Shown here: piece by piece, positions 19,701 through 27,597 of the stretch
Numbering within the stretch: the stretch's first letter is position 1
Layout of the letters: each line of letters starts with the position of its first letter
NCBI GenBank assembly: GCA_947002045.1
Contig: CAMQJB010000005.1
Location: forward strand, 1 to 64,000
Source of the DNA: an uncultured Collinsella sp.
Lineage (GTDB): Bacteria; Actinomycetota; Coriobacteriia; Coriobacteriales; Coriobacteriaceae
Reading direction: 5' to 3'
DNA length: 64,000 nt
The notes under the pieces: model-generated
The model's database searches: none
Told to the model about the DNA's origin: nothing
Seen by the model: the letters and a program-made list of their open reading frames with translations, nothing else
Position numbers and translations under genes: made by a program

Positions 19701-22700
19701 TGCCATACGTCGCCTTATCGTAATACCAAAGTTGCTTGCCGGAGTACTCCCCCTTGGCATCGATTTCGCTTCCATATGTCACCTTGCCCGCATCGGCATC
19801 GGCCTTAGTAAAGGTATAGTCCGCAGAGCCCGTGCTCGTGCTTCCGTAGCCAAAACTCTCCAGCAGGCTCGCATGGGTGAAGATCGTTTTGTTCTTTTGG
19901 CTGGGCAAGCTGATTTGCTCAAACTTCGCCGTCACCTGATCGGAATTTTTTCCCACGCCGAGTCTGCCGAAGAGCGAGGTTGCCGCCGTGGCCCCATTCG
20001 CGTAGCTACGGGTTGAAATATTCTTAGCGCTCAGGTTCACGCATGTCTGCATCTCGTTGATAAGCAGAGGAGCGTAACTGGTATTGTCATTCACACCGTC
20101 GACCGTCAAGCCGTCGAGTGTCAGACCATCTATCTCGAGCTGCGCCACATTAGTCTCATTGATGGGCCCATAGATACAGCAGCACACAAGTGCACCGGAC
20201 GAACTTCCCGCATCGTTCACAATAGAGCCCACGGTGCCTGCAAGCGTGGCATTTTTAACCTTGAGGCTGCCCGTATGGGTTCCGATGAGAGCGCAGTGCA
20301 TATTTTCGTGCTGCGTGGCTTCGCTATTCTTTTTGTTGCCTTCTTGCTCAGCTTTAATGTCGGAATAATGGAACGTAATCGTTGCATTATTCACAGTAAC
20401 CGTTGAGCCCTTCGCGGGATCAGTAGGATAGAAACTGTATCCATCTAAATTGATTTCCACGCCCGCGCTGTTGCTCGTGCCAATATTGTTTCCTTGGAAA
20501 ATAGCCTGATCTCCCGGAATGATATAGTCCTGAATCGCGCTAGGAGCATACAGGTACGCACACCAAAGTAATAAGTACTCTGCGGAGTTCATCCAATTGT
20601 CTTTGCTAGCGTTTTCCGGTTTGTTGCCTACCTCCGCATATGCTTTGTCGAGATTGTAGTAGTAGCGAACAGAACCATTTGTTTGCGGAAAGCTATCAGA
20701 AGGATTAGCGGGGGCGATGCGATTTCGATAACTATTATCTCTAGCGGGATCTCCGCTCATGTCCAGCTTTTGGTCCTCGGTATGAAGCGAGACAACCGCA
20801 TTGCAGCCGTTATCGATCAGATTACTTTCGGGCTTCACGCCATTTGCAAGCCATTCGTCGTATGTCTTTACCTTTGGGGCGGTTATAGACACGTCATCCA
20901 CAACATAAGCGGTGTCCCACCAAGCCCTGTCCTCCAGATATAGACCGCTGTAGGAAGTCTCGGCACCAAAGCTATTTGAATCGGATGTACTGCCGCGACC
21001 AATAAGAACGCCAAGCGTGGTTGCACTATTAGCGGTGAAGGAAGCGTTGGCCAAATTGATAGCATACTTATTGATGATCCAGTGGCCACTAGCGGCGTAT
21101 ACGAGACCGCCGACCTCGGTAGAGCTATTTGCGGTCACGGTCGTGTTGTTGGAAGTTTTTAGGGCGTAGGTGCTGTCGCTGGTATTCGCAGCAGTATCGC
21201 CAATGGTGACGATGGCGTTGCCCCAGCTGTAGCCCAGAAGACCACCGGCGCCGTTGAGCTTGTCGCCGTTCTTGCCCACGGTCATAGCGAATTCACTAAA
21301 GCTAAGACCGGTAATGGTAACTTTCTTCTCGTTCGATCCCTGCACAATGCAGCCGATAAGACCGCCGACCTGGGCAATCTTGCCGCTGGTGCAATTGCCG
21401 GTTTCGATTGATCCGGCGACTTCGAGGCCCGCAACATTGAATGACGAGCCATAATCGCCCACATAACCAATGGCGCCGCCAATGCGACTATTGCCGTTAA
21501 GCGTTTTAGTTGCAGCGATGGTCGCTTGAGCCCTGCTGTTATCCTTAAACGCAACCGTAGAAGCCGCCGACACGCTGCCCGCAATACCACCAATGTTCAC
21601 TTCGTTGCCGAACGTATCATCACACGCGATATTCGTTTTGCACGTTACGCCAGACAATGGCAGGTTGCCGACGATGGTACCTGCAAGCGACCCGGCATCG
21701 ATAGCCGAACCGTTATCGAACTTCATGGAACCAGCGATTGTGACGTTGGAGATGGTTGCGCCGTTGACGGCCGCGAACAAGCCCAAGCGGCCGTGGCGGT
21801 AGATTTTGCCGTTGCCGTTGCTCGTGTCATTGCCGTCGAGCACAGCTTCACCACGCTTGCCGTACGGCTCGCCGACGGCAAGGTTGATTGTGCCGTTGCC
21901 ATTTGTGCCGCCGCCGTTCAACGTTCCCGAGAAAACTTGCGAGCCGTCTGCACGATCCTGCGTGAAACCCGTCAGGCCCGTGCCCTTGAGATCAATAGTG
22001 CCGTTCACCGTAATGGTCGAGGACTGCAAGATGTTCGGGTTGTTTTCGGAAACGCCCTCGACCATGGAGTAGTAGCCGTTGGTTTGCCAGGTGATTGCAA
22101 GTTTGGCGAAATCCTCAACAGAGGTTAGGGTGCAGGCACCGTTAGCTGCCGTCAGCGAATCCGGCAAGGTCAACTTATGAGTGTCCACATCAAGCTTAAT
22201 GAAGTCGCCGCCCAGACGAATAACTTCGCCGTAGGTCGCGATGTCGTCCGTCTTCGAGGCAGTATTGCTACGTTTGAAGGTCCAGCCCGCTGCACCCTTG
22301 TCAGCGTCAGAGCCATCGCCGACAGCAAAAATCAGCGCGTTGTGGTTCTCGTGTACGAGCTGGCCCGTCGTGCTGTTTTCGGCAAAACTTGCGCCCGACA
22401 GATCCGTGATGCCGCTGAATTTGATTACAGCATTCCACGCGGAGCCTGCAATTCCCGCGGCACGGTTGCTTTGCGCCTTACCGATAGGATTGTCGCTTGT
22501 AAGTTTGAAATCTCGCACGTCAAGGACATTGCGCGCGTCGACAACGCCCACGGCACCACCGAACTTTCCGGCGTCCGTTCGCGCCGAAGCATCTCCCTTG
22601 CACGCAACCGTCACGCCGTCGAGCACAACGGCGACAGGCTGCGAATTGGAGTCCGCGCTATCGCCAACATAGCCAACAACACCGCCCGTATCGGACAGCT

Positions 22701-24384
22701 TGCCCGCAAGTTCAAACTCAATTGAGCACGTTTTCTTATCCGCATCCTTTTGGACCACAAAGGCGCGCAGCGACTCATCGACGCCTTTTGCCGTCGCAAA
22801 CACCTTGCCGACAAGGCCGCCGTAGCTGCCGTTGAAGCTAACTTCTTCCGGTAAGGTGAACTTGCTCTTATACGTTCCGCCTTGCACCACGATGTCGCCA
22901 TTAGAAATATCGGCCACACCAAAAAGGGCGCCGGCGCGTTGCGATGCACCAAGCGTCACAAGCTTGCCCAGGTCGAACATATTGGGCTTAACGATAAATC
23001 CTTGCGCAAAGCTCACGTCGCCGATGACGCCACCGGAGCAAGCGCTGTCTTTATCGCCGACGTTGCACGCCGGCTTAACCGTTACGCCATCAGCGATGTT
23101 GAGCGTGAGGTTGGTGGCCTTACCGATAAGACCGCCCGCCGCGTTTTTACCTGCGACGCTCAGCGCCGAGACATCGATGCCAGTTGGTAGGGCGACGGTG
23201 GCACCCTCCCGCGCCTCGCCGATAAGACCCCCCGCGTTGGCATCAGCGGCTGTCGCGTTGATAGTGGGGGTACCGTCGAGTTTGTCCGGCAGGGCGAGGC
23301 CCGCAAGCGTAAGCGATGCTCCTTCGGCAAGGGTGTTCGCAAGCAAGCCCATGTTGCCTGCGCTCGATTGCATATCGACTGCCAGGGGGCTGTTCGCGCT
23401 TGTCGTATAGGTGGCGTTAAGCGTGAGCGCGCCCGTGACCTCGCCCACAAGCGGCGAGGTTAGCTTGCAGATGTCCTTTTCGGCATCGCTCTTGGGCGTG
23501 CCCACGGTAACGGTGGCAGCAAGCGTCTTGTCCGCGCCCGTGACCTTTGCGGCCACGATGGGCTGGGCATCGGTACCCTTCCAGGTGAGCTTTACGGTGC
23601 TGTTGGCGTCGCTGAGCTCGATGTTGTTGAAGAGCGTCTTGTTGGCGGTAAGGGACCTGCCGCCCAGGTCGAGCGTACCTTTGAAAGGGTAGGCATCGCT
23701 GCCGAAGCCCTGGAACGTGAGGCTACCCAGGCCGTCCACGATCTCCGCGCCGCACACGTCGAAGTCGATGCCGGTCGAGCCACCTTTGGAGATGTTCGCG
23801 TTCTGGTAGATGGCGGGATCGGTGTTGGAGATGGCGATAAGGTCGGCGTTGGACTCAAAGGTAATGGCCGTGACGGCGCCCAAGTCGTCAGTGATGACAT
23901 TGCCGTCACCCAACGCGTGCCTGAGAGCCTCGACAGTAGCGATGGGGTAGTTGGCGCCTGCCTGATCAGCAGCATCCGCGTCCGCGTCATCCGCTTGTTC
24001 TTCGTCAGCAGCGCCCTCATCGGTAGCCGCATCATCTTGGGACGCGTCGCCCTCCGTTGGGGTATCGCCGTTAGTGGTTCCATCGGTCGTGGAGTCCTGC
24101 GATTCGCCAGCGTTGGTAGAACCGTCGCCGCCCTCGGTAGCGCCAGCGTCGGCGCCCGGAGTCGTTGCGGCGTCATCAGATGCAGCCTGGTCAGCATCTT
24201 GCAGTGCGGTGGCCACGCCATCCTGTACGGAGCGCGCCGTGTTGCCCGCGGCGCGCGCGGCGGAGACGGATGCCTCCATAACGGCGTCGAGCTCTTGCGC
24301 GAACACCTCTGTGGAGGGCGCGAGCGCCTGGAAAATCATGATCGCAGTCAGGCATGCGGTTGTTATGCGCTTTGCCGTTCTCAT
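13720..24384 (-). CDS. Giant secreted surface protein with GLUG-like repeats (3,554 aa)
   Basis: Signal peptide at residues 1-30 (basic MRTAKR, hydrophobic core, cleavage likely after VFA-Q). An acidic Asp/Thr/Ala-rich linker follows (about 55-150). A very long region then carries more than 20 GLUG-like motifs (AGGLIG, GGVIG, GGLVG and variants), a pattern associated with right-handed beta-helix adhesins. From about residue 2700 onward the protein appears to be Ig-like domains. The C-terminus (GIPHETKTN) has no sortase motif and no membrane segment. It is the last gene of an operon with three single-pass membrane proteins, which may hold it at the surface. The segment encoded at roughly 17.7-21.3 kb is visibly AT-richer than the ends, suggesting mosaic origin. 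Function: probably adhesion, not demonstrated. Confidence 0.85.
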   Translation of the reverse strand: MRTAKRITTACLTAIMIFQALAPSTEVFAQELDAVMEASVSAARAAGNTARSVQDGVATALQDADQAASDDAATTPGADAGATEGGDGSTNAGESQDSTTDGTTNGDTPTEGDASQDDAATDEGAADEEQADDADADAADQAGANYPIATVEALRHALGDGNVITDDLGAVTAITFESNADLIAISNTDPAIYQNANISKGGSTGIDFDVCGAEIVDGLGSLTFQGFGSDAYPFKGTLDLGGRSLTANKTLFNNIELSDANSTVKLTWKGTDAQPIVAAKVTGADKTLAATVTVGTPKSDAEKDICKLTSPLVGEVTGALTLNATYTTSANSPLAVDMQSSAGNMGLLANTLAEGASLTLAGLALPDKLDGTPTINATAADANAGGLIGEAREGATVALPTGIDVSALSVAGKNAAGGLIGKATNLTLNIADGVTVKPACNVGDKDSACSGGVIGDVSFAQGFIVKPNMFDLGKLVTLGASQRAGALFGVADISNGDIVVQGGTYKSKFTLPEEVSFNGSYGGLVGKVFATAKGVDESLRAFVVQKDADKKTCSIEFELAGKLSDTGGVVGYVGDSADSNSQPVAVVLDGVTVACKGDASARTDAGKFGGAVGVVDARNVLDVRDFKLTSDNPIGKAQSNRAAGIAGSAWNAVIKFSGITDLSGASFAENSTTGQLVHENHNALIFAVGDGSDADKGAAGWTFKRSNTASKTDDIATYGEVIRLGGDFIKLDVDTHKLTLPDSLTAANGACTLTSVEDFAKLAITWQTNGYYSMVEGVSENNPNILQSSTITVNGTIDLKGTGLTGFTQDRADGSQVFSGTLNGGGTNGNGTINLAVGEPYGKRGEAVLDGNDTSNGNGKIYRHGRLGLFAAVNGATISNVTIAGSMKFDNGSAIDAGSLAGTIVGNLPLSGVTCKTNIACDDTFGNEVNIGGIAGSVSAASTVAFKDNSRAQATIAATKTLNGNSRIGGAIGYVGDYGSSFNVAGLEVAGSIETGNCTSGKIAQVGGLIGCIVQGSNEKKVTITGLSFSEFAMTVGKNGDKLNGAGGLLGYSWGNAIVTIGDTAANTSDSTYALKTSNNTTVTANSSTEVGGLVYAASGHWIINKYAINLANASFTANSATTLGVLIGRGSTSDSNSFGAETSYSGLYLEDRAWWDTAYVVDDVSITAPKVKTYDEWLANGVKPESNLIDNGCNAVVSLHTEDQKLDMSGDPARDNSYRNRIAPANPSDSFPQTNGSVRYYYNLDKAYAEVGNKPENASKDNWMNSAEYLLLWCAYLYAPSAIQDYIIPGDQAIFQGNNIGTSNSAGVEINLDGYSFYPTDPAKGSTVTVNNATITFHYSDIKAEQEGNKKNSEATQHENMHCALIGTHTGSLKVKNATLAGTVGSIVNDAGSSSGALVCCCIYGPINETNVAQLEIDGLTLDGLTVDGVNDNTSYAPLLINEMQTCVNLSAKNISTRSYANGATAATSLFGRLGVGKNSDQVTAKFEQISLPSQKNKTIFTHASLLESFGYGSTSTGSADYTFTKADADAGKVTYGSEIDAKGEYSGKQLWYYDKATYGTNEGFVKVKGESTDAERPWFSDYLPYVAKGKATESGVQYHEIKVNQRIPNFVTGCGTYGDPYAITSALEFNTAANYINNGTALDGWEVTIAKDQSTLCQRRNDGNRGNEVTYVYKQTNDATKRWEKKIGDKTDPNEVLSDDTMRRYLQSAYYSIEPINDNKITLDAASFGGFGNKANPFRGVIVGKPGASTATIEIENNNGELRGLVPYSYGSVVRNLNINYVNASATITYSAKDTDGVPTSFFGGVIGCILGGDNIIDGVVVNGTTADSPTTGFTVAGGGTKPHLVPIGGYVGAIAGGGVIFRHMSETSWRAGTKEKFKSRGEGGGNFQLYDNPYVGRVIDGYAFSEGCSVENGDANYKINELDVNDTGCITTTDTYMKFSWGAGQQNNKAPKTTVKDRQGLLVLSAIINSGAGAGAAHTDVTDGRGTYRGSHAYEGSSVHGPISSTGYKFGNERYGKVRNANYAAVGKPDDAAAASDFATSVNDDLKAPGNQGYQGPLDGKDGQDINSPYLVKKYATDWRTGYVCAMGVCGMDLQFEQGAPYDMRDYGSGFLGLSGRYYSNACATDKKVNDKDFITPGIATINGNGATIKVKNNTREYVDDDYNIAGVGGLFSTIKFYSNQFNKGSIEENGNANVCNLNFESCNISLAYVTSNGAEQSTSTSNTNSGSVGVGCLAGSTANQGVYGEVAYGVFKNVDISSSTVAGGCTAGGLIGSAGVMSRSADGANGSIVTYGGGVSSPVQLYDCSYTGLNVTGKKNVGGYVGTVASACGVWTTVAEGVGEKTVGANSTITATGLASECRAGGVFGYTSSNVSVNTNIGTTVAAASSTAVISKVDVLITGETAGQTEEQLKNMGAGGVVGNAYSGVISMSNVRIEAGGGTENATIGDKTGKNSKIRNAGGLIGKVTSGGSGSNAYWFKDCGVKNINIAGTYQCSGGLIGYYFSNLGIACNNVAIENAAINGSWSGGLLGAINSGSDVIDVTNTKVSNTTFSGISNGGIAGDGRGQFHLVNVLMDGNTYKSGVKQGVLLGEVDTRDNQYGLFAAGVDVKPGNSKTTSDLPPMVYTTNTAAVNKKTYIAFGDYNDRLDVPGKDTTLYGADDTATTAASPYVTTSPVSTLAVRASNDDTTDRYLFGDGVAIDTATTIQSEAGTSVAGRYTYTNIGGINDAGAYQNTSTYSADSPRPTFNTNNVTSGKKVANDFPVLMIPGNDTTTVEKYLNIVTNGGFSDARRLNGSAKHVTATAEVFSLADNGAFVKDAIASQTPTLKVLNNGTSSMVFRASTDWDNERGRFTLLTVTFSEAGQSYRVQVPIIVKRMLEIDFTATYSEGANFKAADYATKYDKHVLVSSGDTMTGYLTWTYGSARGEAVEYGWNTLLEAGGSMGPLNKSITFGATLPEGTQLTLVDTAHNNREYHCTVGAGGAASVKLTEFVDASKKAYVEPWLSETVGVKADEAKEDKDGAWVKLADDEVKDKSQAELAKMADAKVDGAYYRARTSSDATGTFYTLSVDKEEPKSENFYLVVRTPAGSAGVNGYTATTVDTSLNEHINYLLRGKIAADDKAAEDGHQNTASTYSVTSNYTHGLIDNNKNGIKQMELNDVTYPLTMKVSDTVKFDSNQQYTSSDALYYQLDSSLVNYGKNGSAAGAHGYPTGTQGTYSFYVTVGGKYYAPHASTVNGKTKWTWGEATAEDHRAATGVWTADGTDMKLTLADAGLGAIDLSGIREIAKNHGSEFTITMEANLAMTEPACQAGIIASQNGGTDKYTKPNYRACLSTNDETLSTSSNSAYIDGKAGYYRMDVGSSTIALEASKKSQLGINIDDLKSADGEIALVGTYDLSKLAGAEAMISNASTVTYTLSLQKRRQNDGRYDAVDNISSYITVLGSDKLANGSLSADGKNYVFTDSKGAGGAFATRDGNSLAFKHAFRVKVNTDVEGKDQTYANYRLVLTAHMFGGGVNDTPVNVSNLAGYANSDYVTYTLARINTKGIPHETKTN

Positions 24385-24453
24385 CTGGTCCTACCTCGTT
24401 CTATCTCATGCCCCGCGCGGGGTCTCAAAATCTATGCTTGCGGATTGCTTCGG

Positions 24454-25458
24454 CTAGTTCTGTGCGGCCGAACACGTAACGCCAATGGCTTCCCAGCTGG
24501 TCGGCTTCGAATCACCCTTCCGGTAAAAGGTGATGATTTCCGAGCCAGGAGATGCATCGTATGTGATCGAGTTGCCGCTGACGGCTGCTTGCCCATTACC
24601 GTTCTTGTGGTTCGCCTCAAAGAACGGATCGAGCTCGACCCCGCTTCCCCACGTGAGCTTTACCTTAGTCGTAGCGCCCGTAACGGTCACACGATAGTTG
24701 TAGGCGTCGAAGTCGCCGACATTCGTATCATCCTTGTTCTTGTCGACCCACTCGCCCGAAACGCCCGAAGCCGTCACCTCTGCACGTTCGGAAGGCGCAA
24801 TCTTGGCGGCGAGCCATTTAAGGTTGGTGCCGGGGCTATTGGAGCCGACCTTGGCTTTAACGGTGAAGGATGCTTTGTTGAGGTCCGCCTTGGAAAACGT
24901 AACCTTATAGGTATACATAGTTGCCTTGTTGGCAGGGAAGGAAAGGTCGACCGTGCCGCCCGCCGTCAGCGTGGGCTTACCGTTAACACTCCAAGTGCCC
25001 GTCGTTCCCGTCGCCTCCACGCTCAGCGTCGCGTTAACGTCCTTGTCGTTGACCTTGTTCTTGTCGCCCAGCAGATGGTTGTAAATGCGAAAGGTAAAGA
25101 AGCAGTTTTCCCCACTCGTGTCGGCGATGACACTTCGGACGGCAATACCCTCGTCATTCAGCGTCTCATTCGTGTAACCCGTGAGCATGTCCGAAGCAAA
25201 CAGCGCCTGCGACGTGCCCGAGACAGCGACCGACTTAAGAAAGTCACCCGCCAAAAAGGCCGTGTAGGTAAGGTAGGTACCCGCCACAATCGCGACGGCG
25301 CATAGCAGCACCGCAACCGTCCATAGGCGCTTGCGCACTTTAGAAGTAGGGGTCGCCGACTCCGTGCAGCAAGGCTCTGTCTTAGAATTATCTACCTGCG
25401 CAAAGTGCTTACCAACAGGCCTCGCGATTTCATTTTGCTCGTTCTTGTCTTTTCGCAT
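24454..25458 (-). CDS. Single-pass membrane/secreted surface protein, third of operon
   Basis: A 334-residue protein I cannot assign to a named family. A charged cytoplasmic start of about 43 residues precedes one hydrophobic helix (about 44-66, VAVLLCAVAIVAGTYLTYTA). A beta-rich extracytoplasmic domain with few cysteines follows (SVEATGTTGTWSVNGKPTLT region). GTYLTYTAF after the helix recalls the SipW-dependent signal of TasA/camelysin-like matrix proteins, but the match is loose. GGAGGGGAGGGG precedes the start. It lies 24 bp after the previous gene and 69 bp before the giant protein gene, in one operon. Confidence 0.75.
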   Translation of the reverse strand: MRKDKNEQNEIARPVGKHFAQVDNSKTEPCCTESATPTSKVRKRLWTVAVLLCAVAIVAGTYLTYTAFLAGDFLKSVAVSGTSQALFASDMLTGYTNETLNDEGIAVRSVIADTSGENCFFTFRIYNHLLGDKNKVNDKDVNATLSVEATGTTGTWSVNGKPTLTAGGTVDLSFPANKATMYTYKVTFSKADLNKASFTVKAKVGSNSPGTNLKWLAAKIAPSERAEVTASGVSGEWVDKNKDDTNVGDFDAYNYRVTVTGATTKVKLTWGSGVELDPFFEANHKNGNGQAAVSGNSITYDASPGSEIITFYRKGDSKPTSWEAIGVTCSAAQN

Positions 25459-25482
25459 CTGGCGCCCCTCCCCTCCTACTTA

Positions 25483-26283
25483 TTAGTTGCCGCTCGTGAC
25501 GCGAGCGATTAGATAAACCATGTCGGTCTCTTTGACGTTGGAGACCGTCTTTCCGCTTACGGTCACAACGCCCGGATTCCACGTACATTCGATGATGAAG
25601 TTCGTGGCGGCGTTGGCTGTTTTGCCATTCCAGCCATCGAGCCCACTCCCTGCGAACTTGTGGTACCGATACAGCGGACGGGCGTTTTTCTGGACATTCA
25701 CGTACGAGCCGTACGTCGGGTCGTTTGCCTCAAGCTCTTTAGCCAACGCACTTGTCCCGTCCGCGGAGTTGATAAAAGCAAACTCAATCGGGGTGCTGCT
25801 CTTCTTGCTCCATGAGTAGGTGCGGTTGAGCCCGTCGAGGCCGACCACGGTGCCGTTTTTATCGTTCGGATTATTGACCGTCACGTGATACACGTTGATT
25901 GTCAGCCCCGTGATATTCGTTGTGTTGGCAATCTGCAGCTCAAACGCTTGACCGCCGGCAGCGGGATCGCCATTGTCGCTCTGCACACAAAACGCGCGAC
26001 GAACGGTCACGGTGCCGTCGTCTTTCTTCTCATCGCCGCGCGACTCGTCATACGAAATCTCGATGGGCTCAATGCTTGTCTGGTTGGGACCCATGATCTT
26101 GAGCTGCGCGGGCGTTTGGATCTTGCCCACCGTGGACAGACTTTTGCTGCCCACAAACCACGAGAGCGACAAGCCGATGATAAGAACGATTGCCGCCAGC
26201 AGTATCAGGACCGCAAGAGCCTGTGCGCGGTGGTTTTCTATCCAATTGCGGGCATCGCCGAGGCGCGTTTGCATGGTGCTCAT
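25483..26283 (-). CDS. Single-pass membrane/secreted surface protein, second of operon
   Basis: A 266-residue protein of no recognised family. A short cytoplasmic segment and one hydrophobic helix (about 19-43, ending SLSWFVGSKSLSTVG) are followed by an extracytoplasmic beta-rich domain with one cysteine. The aromatic pair WF directly after the helix matches the first protein of the operon (AWFAANN), so the two are probably paralogues. The start overlaps the upstream stop by 4 bp (ATGA). AGGAGG lies 10 bp upstream. A TasA-like fibre subunit or pseudopilin-like component is possible but unproven. Confidence 0.75.
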   Translation of the reverse strand: MSTMQTRLGDARNWIENHRAQALAVLILLAAIVLIIGLSLSWFVGSKSLSTVGKIQTPAQLKIMGPNQTSIEPIEISYDESRGDEKKDDGTVTVRRAFCVQSDNGDPAAGGQAFELQIANTTNITGLTINVYHVTVNNPNDKNGTVVGLDGLNRTYSWSKKSSTPIEFAFINSADGTSALAKELEANDPTYGSYVNVQKNARPLYRYHKFAGSGLDGWNGKTANAATNFIIECTWNPGVVTVSGKTVSNVKETDMVYLIARVTSGN

Positions 26284-27314
26284 GAGCTCACGCCCTCCTG
26301 AGCGCTAATTCTAAGTTGGATGTATTCGACCTTATTGCCGATCTGCTCGTCGGCATTGTTGTACAGCGCCGAGCAGATGGCGGTGTCGCTGAAGGACATG
26401 CCGGCCGAAACCGCAGGAGCGTTGGCAGCACTTGTGCCGTTTGCCGCACCATAGAAGTAGTTCGCTTTATGCTCGTTCATGTCCGCCTGCAGAGCGCCGT
26501 AGTCAGACTTTGCGTCGCCCGCCGCCGCAAACAGATTCTTGTAGTAATTCGTGTTGCCGGTAAGGACGAAGTTCTGAAAGTACTCCGGCCATACCCAGTA
26601 CAGATTGATGGTGACGGGCTTGTTCGTTGGCTTGGCCTCATCGCCGTTTTCGCAAAATTCGCTCTTGTCAATCCTGATCTTGCTATCAACCACGCGGCCC
26701 GAGTAATAGCCGTTCTCGCAGCTCGTAAAGAACAGTACATGGCCCTTAACCAAGCCAAGAAGCACCTCGGCCTCGGGCGCCAGCGTTCCCCCGTCCCCAA
26801 CAGCGCCAACAATGTTCGTGACCTTAAGCAAGCGCGACAGATTGATCGTGACCCCGTCCAGGTCACTCACCAGCGGCTTCACCGTAAATGTAATCTTGCC
26901 GCGAGCACCCGGATACAGAGAGCCCGCGGTCTCGTTGTTCAGGTTGGAGCCGAGCGTTACCGTCATGGCGTCGGTCGTATCCAAGCCATCGATGGCATCC
27001 TTTTCCTCGGGCGTGCGCTCGGAGCGCTCGTAATAGCCCACGTGCGCGCCGGACTCACCCTCGCCCGCGGCGGTCAGCGTGTACCGATCCGCCTTCGCCC
27101 CGATCGTACTCCCCGTGGCGCTCACTCGGTTATTCGCGGCAAACCAGGCCAGGCATGCAAAGATGGCAACGATGGCGGCCAGCACAAACAGACCGCTCAC
27201 CAGAAAATCCTTCCAGAAATCCTTGAGAGTCCGCACGTGCTCGTCGGCAGCTTGACGGTACTCGGCCGCTGTCTTGTGCTGCTGGAGCTCGCTATGTCGG
27301 TCCATGCCACTCAT
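26280..27314 (-). CDS. Single-pass membrane/secreted surface protein, first of operon
   Basis: A 344-residue protein. About 35 cytoplasmic residues lead to one hydrophobic helix (about 36-60, SGLFVLAAIVAIFACLAWFA), and an extracytoplasmic domain of about 280 residues follows. The signal-like stretch ending AWFAANNRVSATG resembles SipW-type signals of biofilm-matrix proteins, but no SipW peptidase is encoded in the window. It opens a four-gene operon leading to the 3,554-residue protein. Two copies of the CGCAGGT motif, in opposite orientation, lie 66-136 bp upstream (27380-27386 and 27440-27446). The ribosome site is weak. Confidence 0.75.
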   Translation of the reverse strand: MSGMDRHSELQQHKTAAEYRQAADEHVRTLKDFWKDFLVSGLFVLAAIVAIFACLAWFAANNRVSATGSTIGAKADRYTLTAAGEGESGAHVGYYERSERTPEEKDAIDGLDTTDAMTVTLGSNLNNETAGSLYPGARGKITFTVKPLVSDLDGVTINLSRLLKVTNIVGAVGDGGTLAPEAEVLLGLVKGHVLFFTSCENGYYSGRVVDSKIRIDKSEFCENGDEAKPTNKPVTINLYWVWPEYFQNFVLTGNTNYYKNLFAAAGDAKSDYGALQADMNEHKANYFYGAANGTSAANAPAVSAGMSFSDTAICSALYNNADEQIGNKVEYIQLRISAQEGVSS

Positions 27315-27379
27315 CGCTTACGTTTGCCCTGCTTGCGGGCTTGCCATCCTTTTCCGCTCGGTCGCGTTTATCCGTTGTT

Positions 27380-27450
27380 CGCAGGTAGAGAATTCAGGCA
27401 GAATACAACACCATACGATAAGGTAAAAGAATAGCATTGACCTGCGGTTT
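27380..27450. promoter_or_regulatory. Inverted CGCAGGT sites upstream of the surface operon
   Basis: CGCAGGTAGA reads on the plus strand at 27380-27389, and AAACCGCAGGTCAA on the minus strand at 27437-27450. They flank an AT-rich stretch (27390-27436) that likely contains the operon promoter. The core is shared with exact 14-mers at 6558, 6828 and 56382. Confidence 0.5.
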
Positions 27451-27493
27451 GCCCCACAACGCAAGCCTTAATGATGTCTTAAAAGTCAAACCC

Positions 27494-27557
27494 TTGGTGC
27501 AAGGGGTCAGGTCACTTCGCACCAACATGGTGCAAAAAACCTGACCCCCTTGCACCA
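27494..27557. repeat. Long hairpin element of the GGGG(A/T)CAG family
   Basis: TTGGTGCAAGGGGTCAGGT (27494-27512) pairs with its complement at 27538-27557 (one extra C). The loop contains a second hairpin, GCACCA-ACA-TGGTGC. A related arrangement occurs at 63677-63725. It lies between the surface operon promoter region and the downstream end of the ATPase gene. Confidence 0.65.
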
Positions 27558-27597
27558 ATCCGTGGCACCGGGCAGCGGACACACGGCGTGCCGCCCC

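Noticed and set aside
25391..25400. CGCAGGTAGA core on the minus strand as a regulatory site
   Set aside because: It lies inside the coding start of the 334-residue protein and lacks the AAAC extension and hairpin, so it may be chance.
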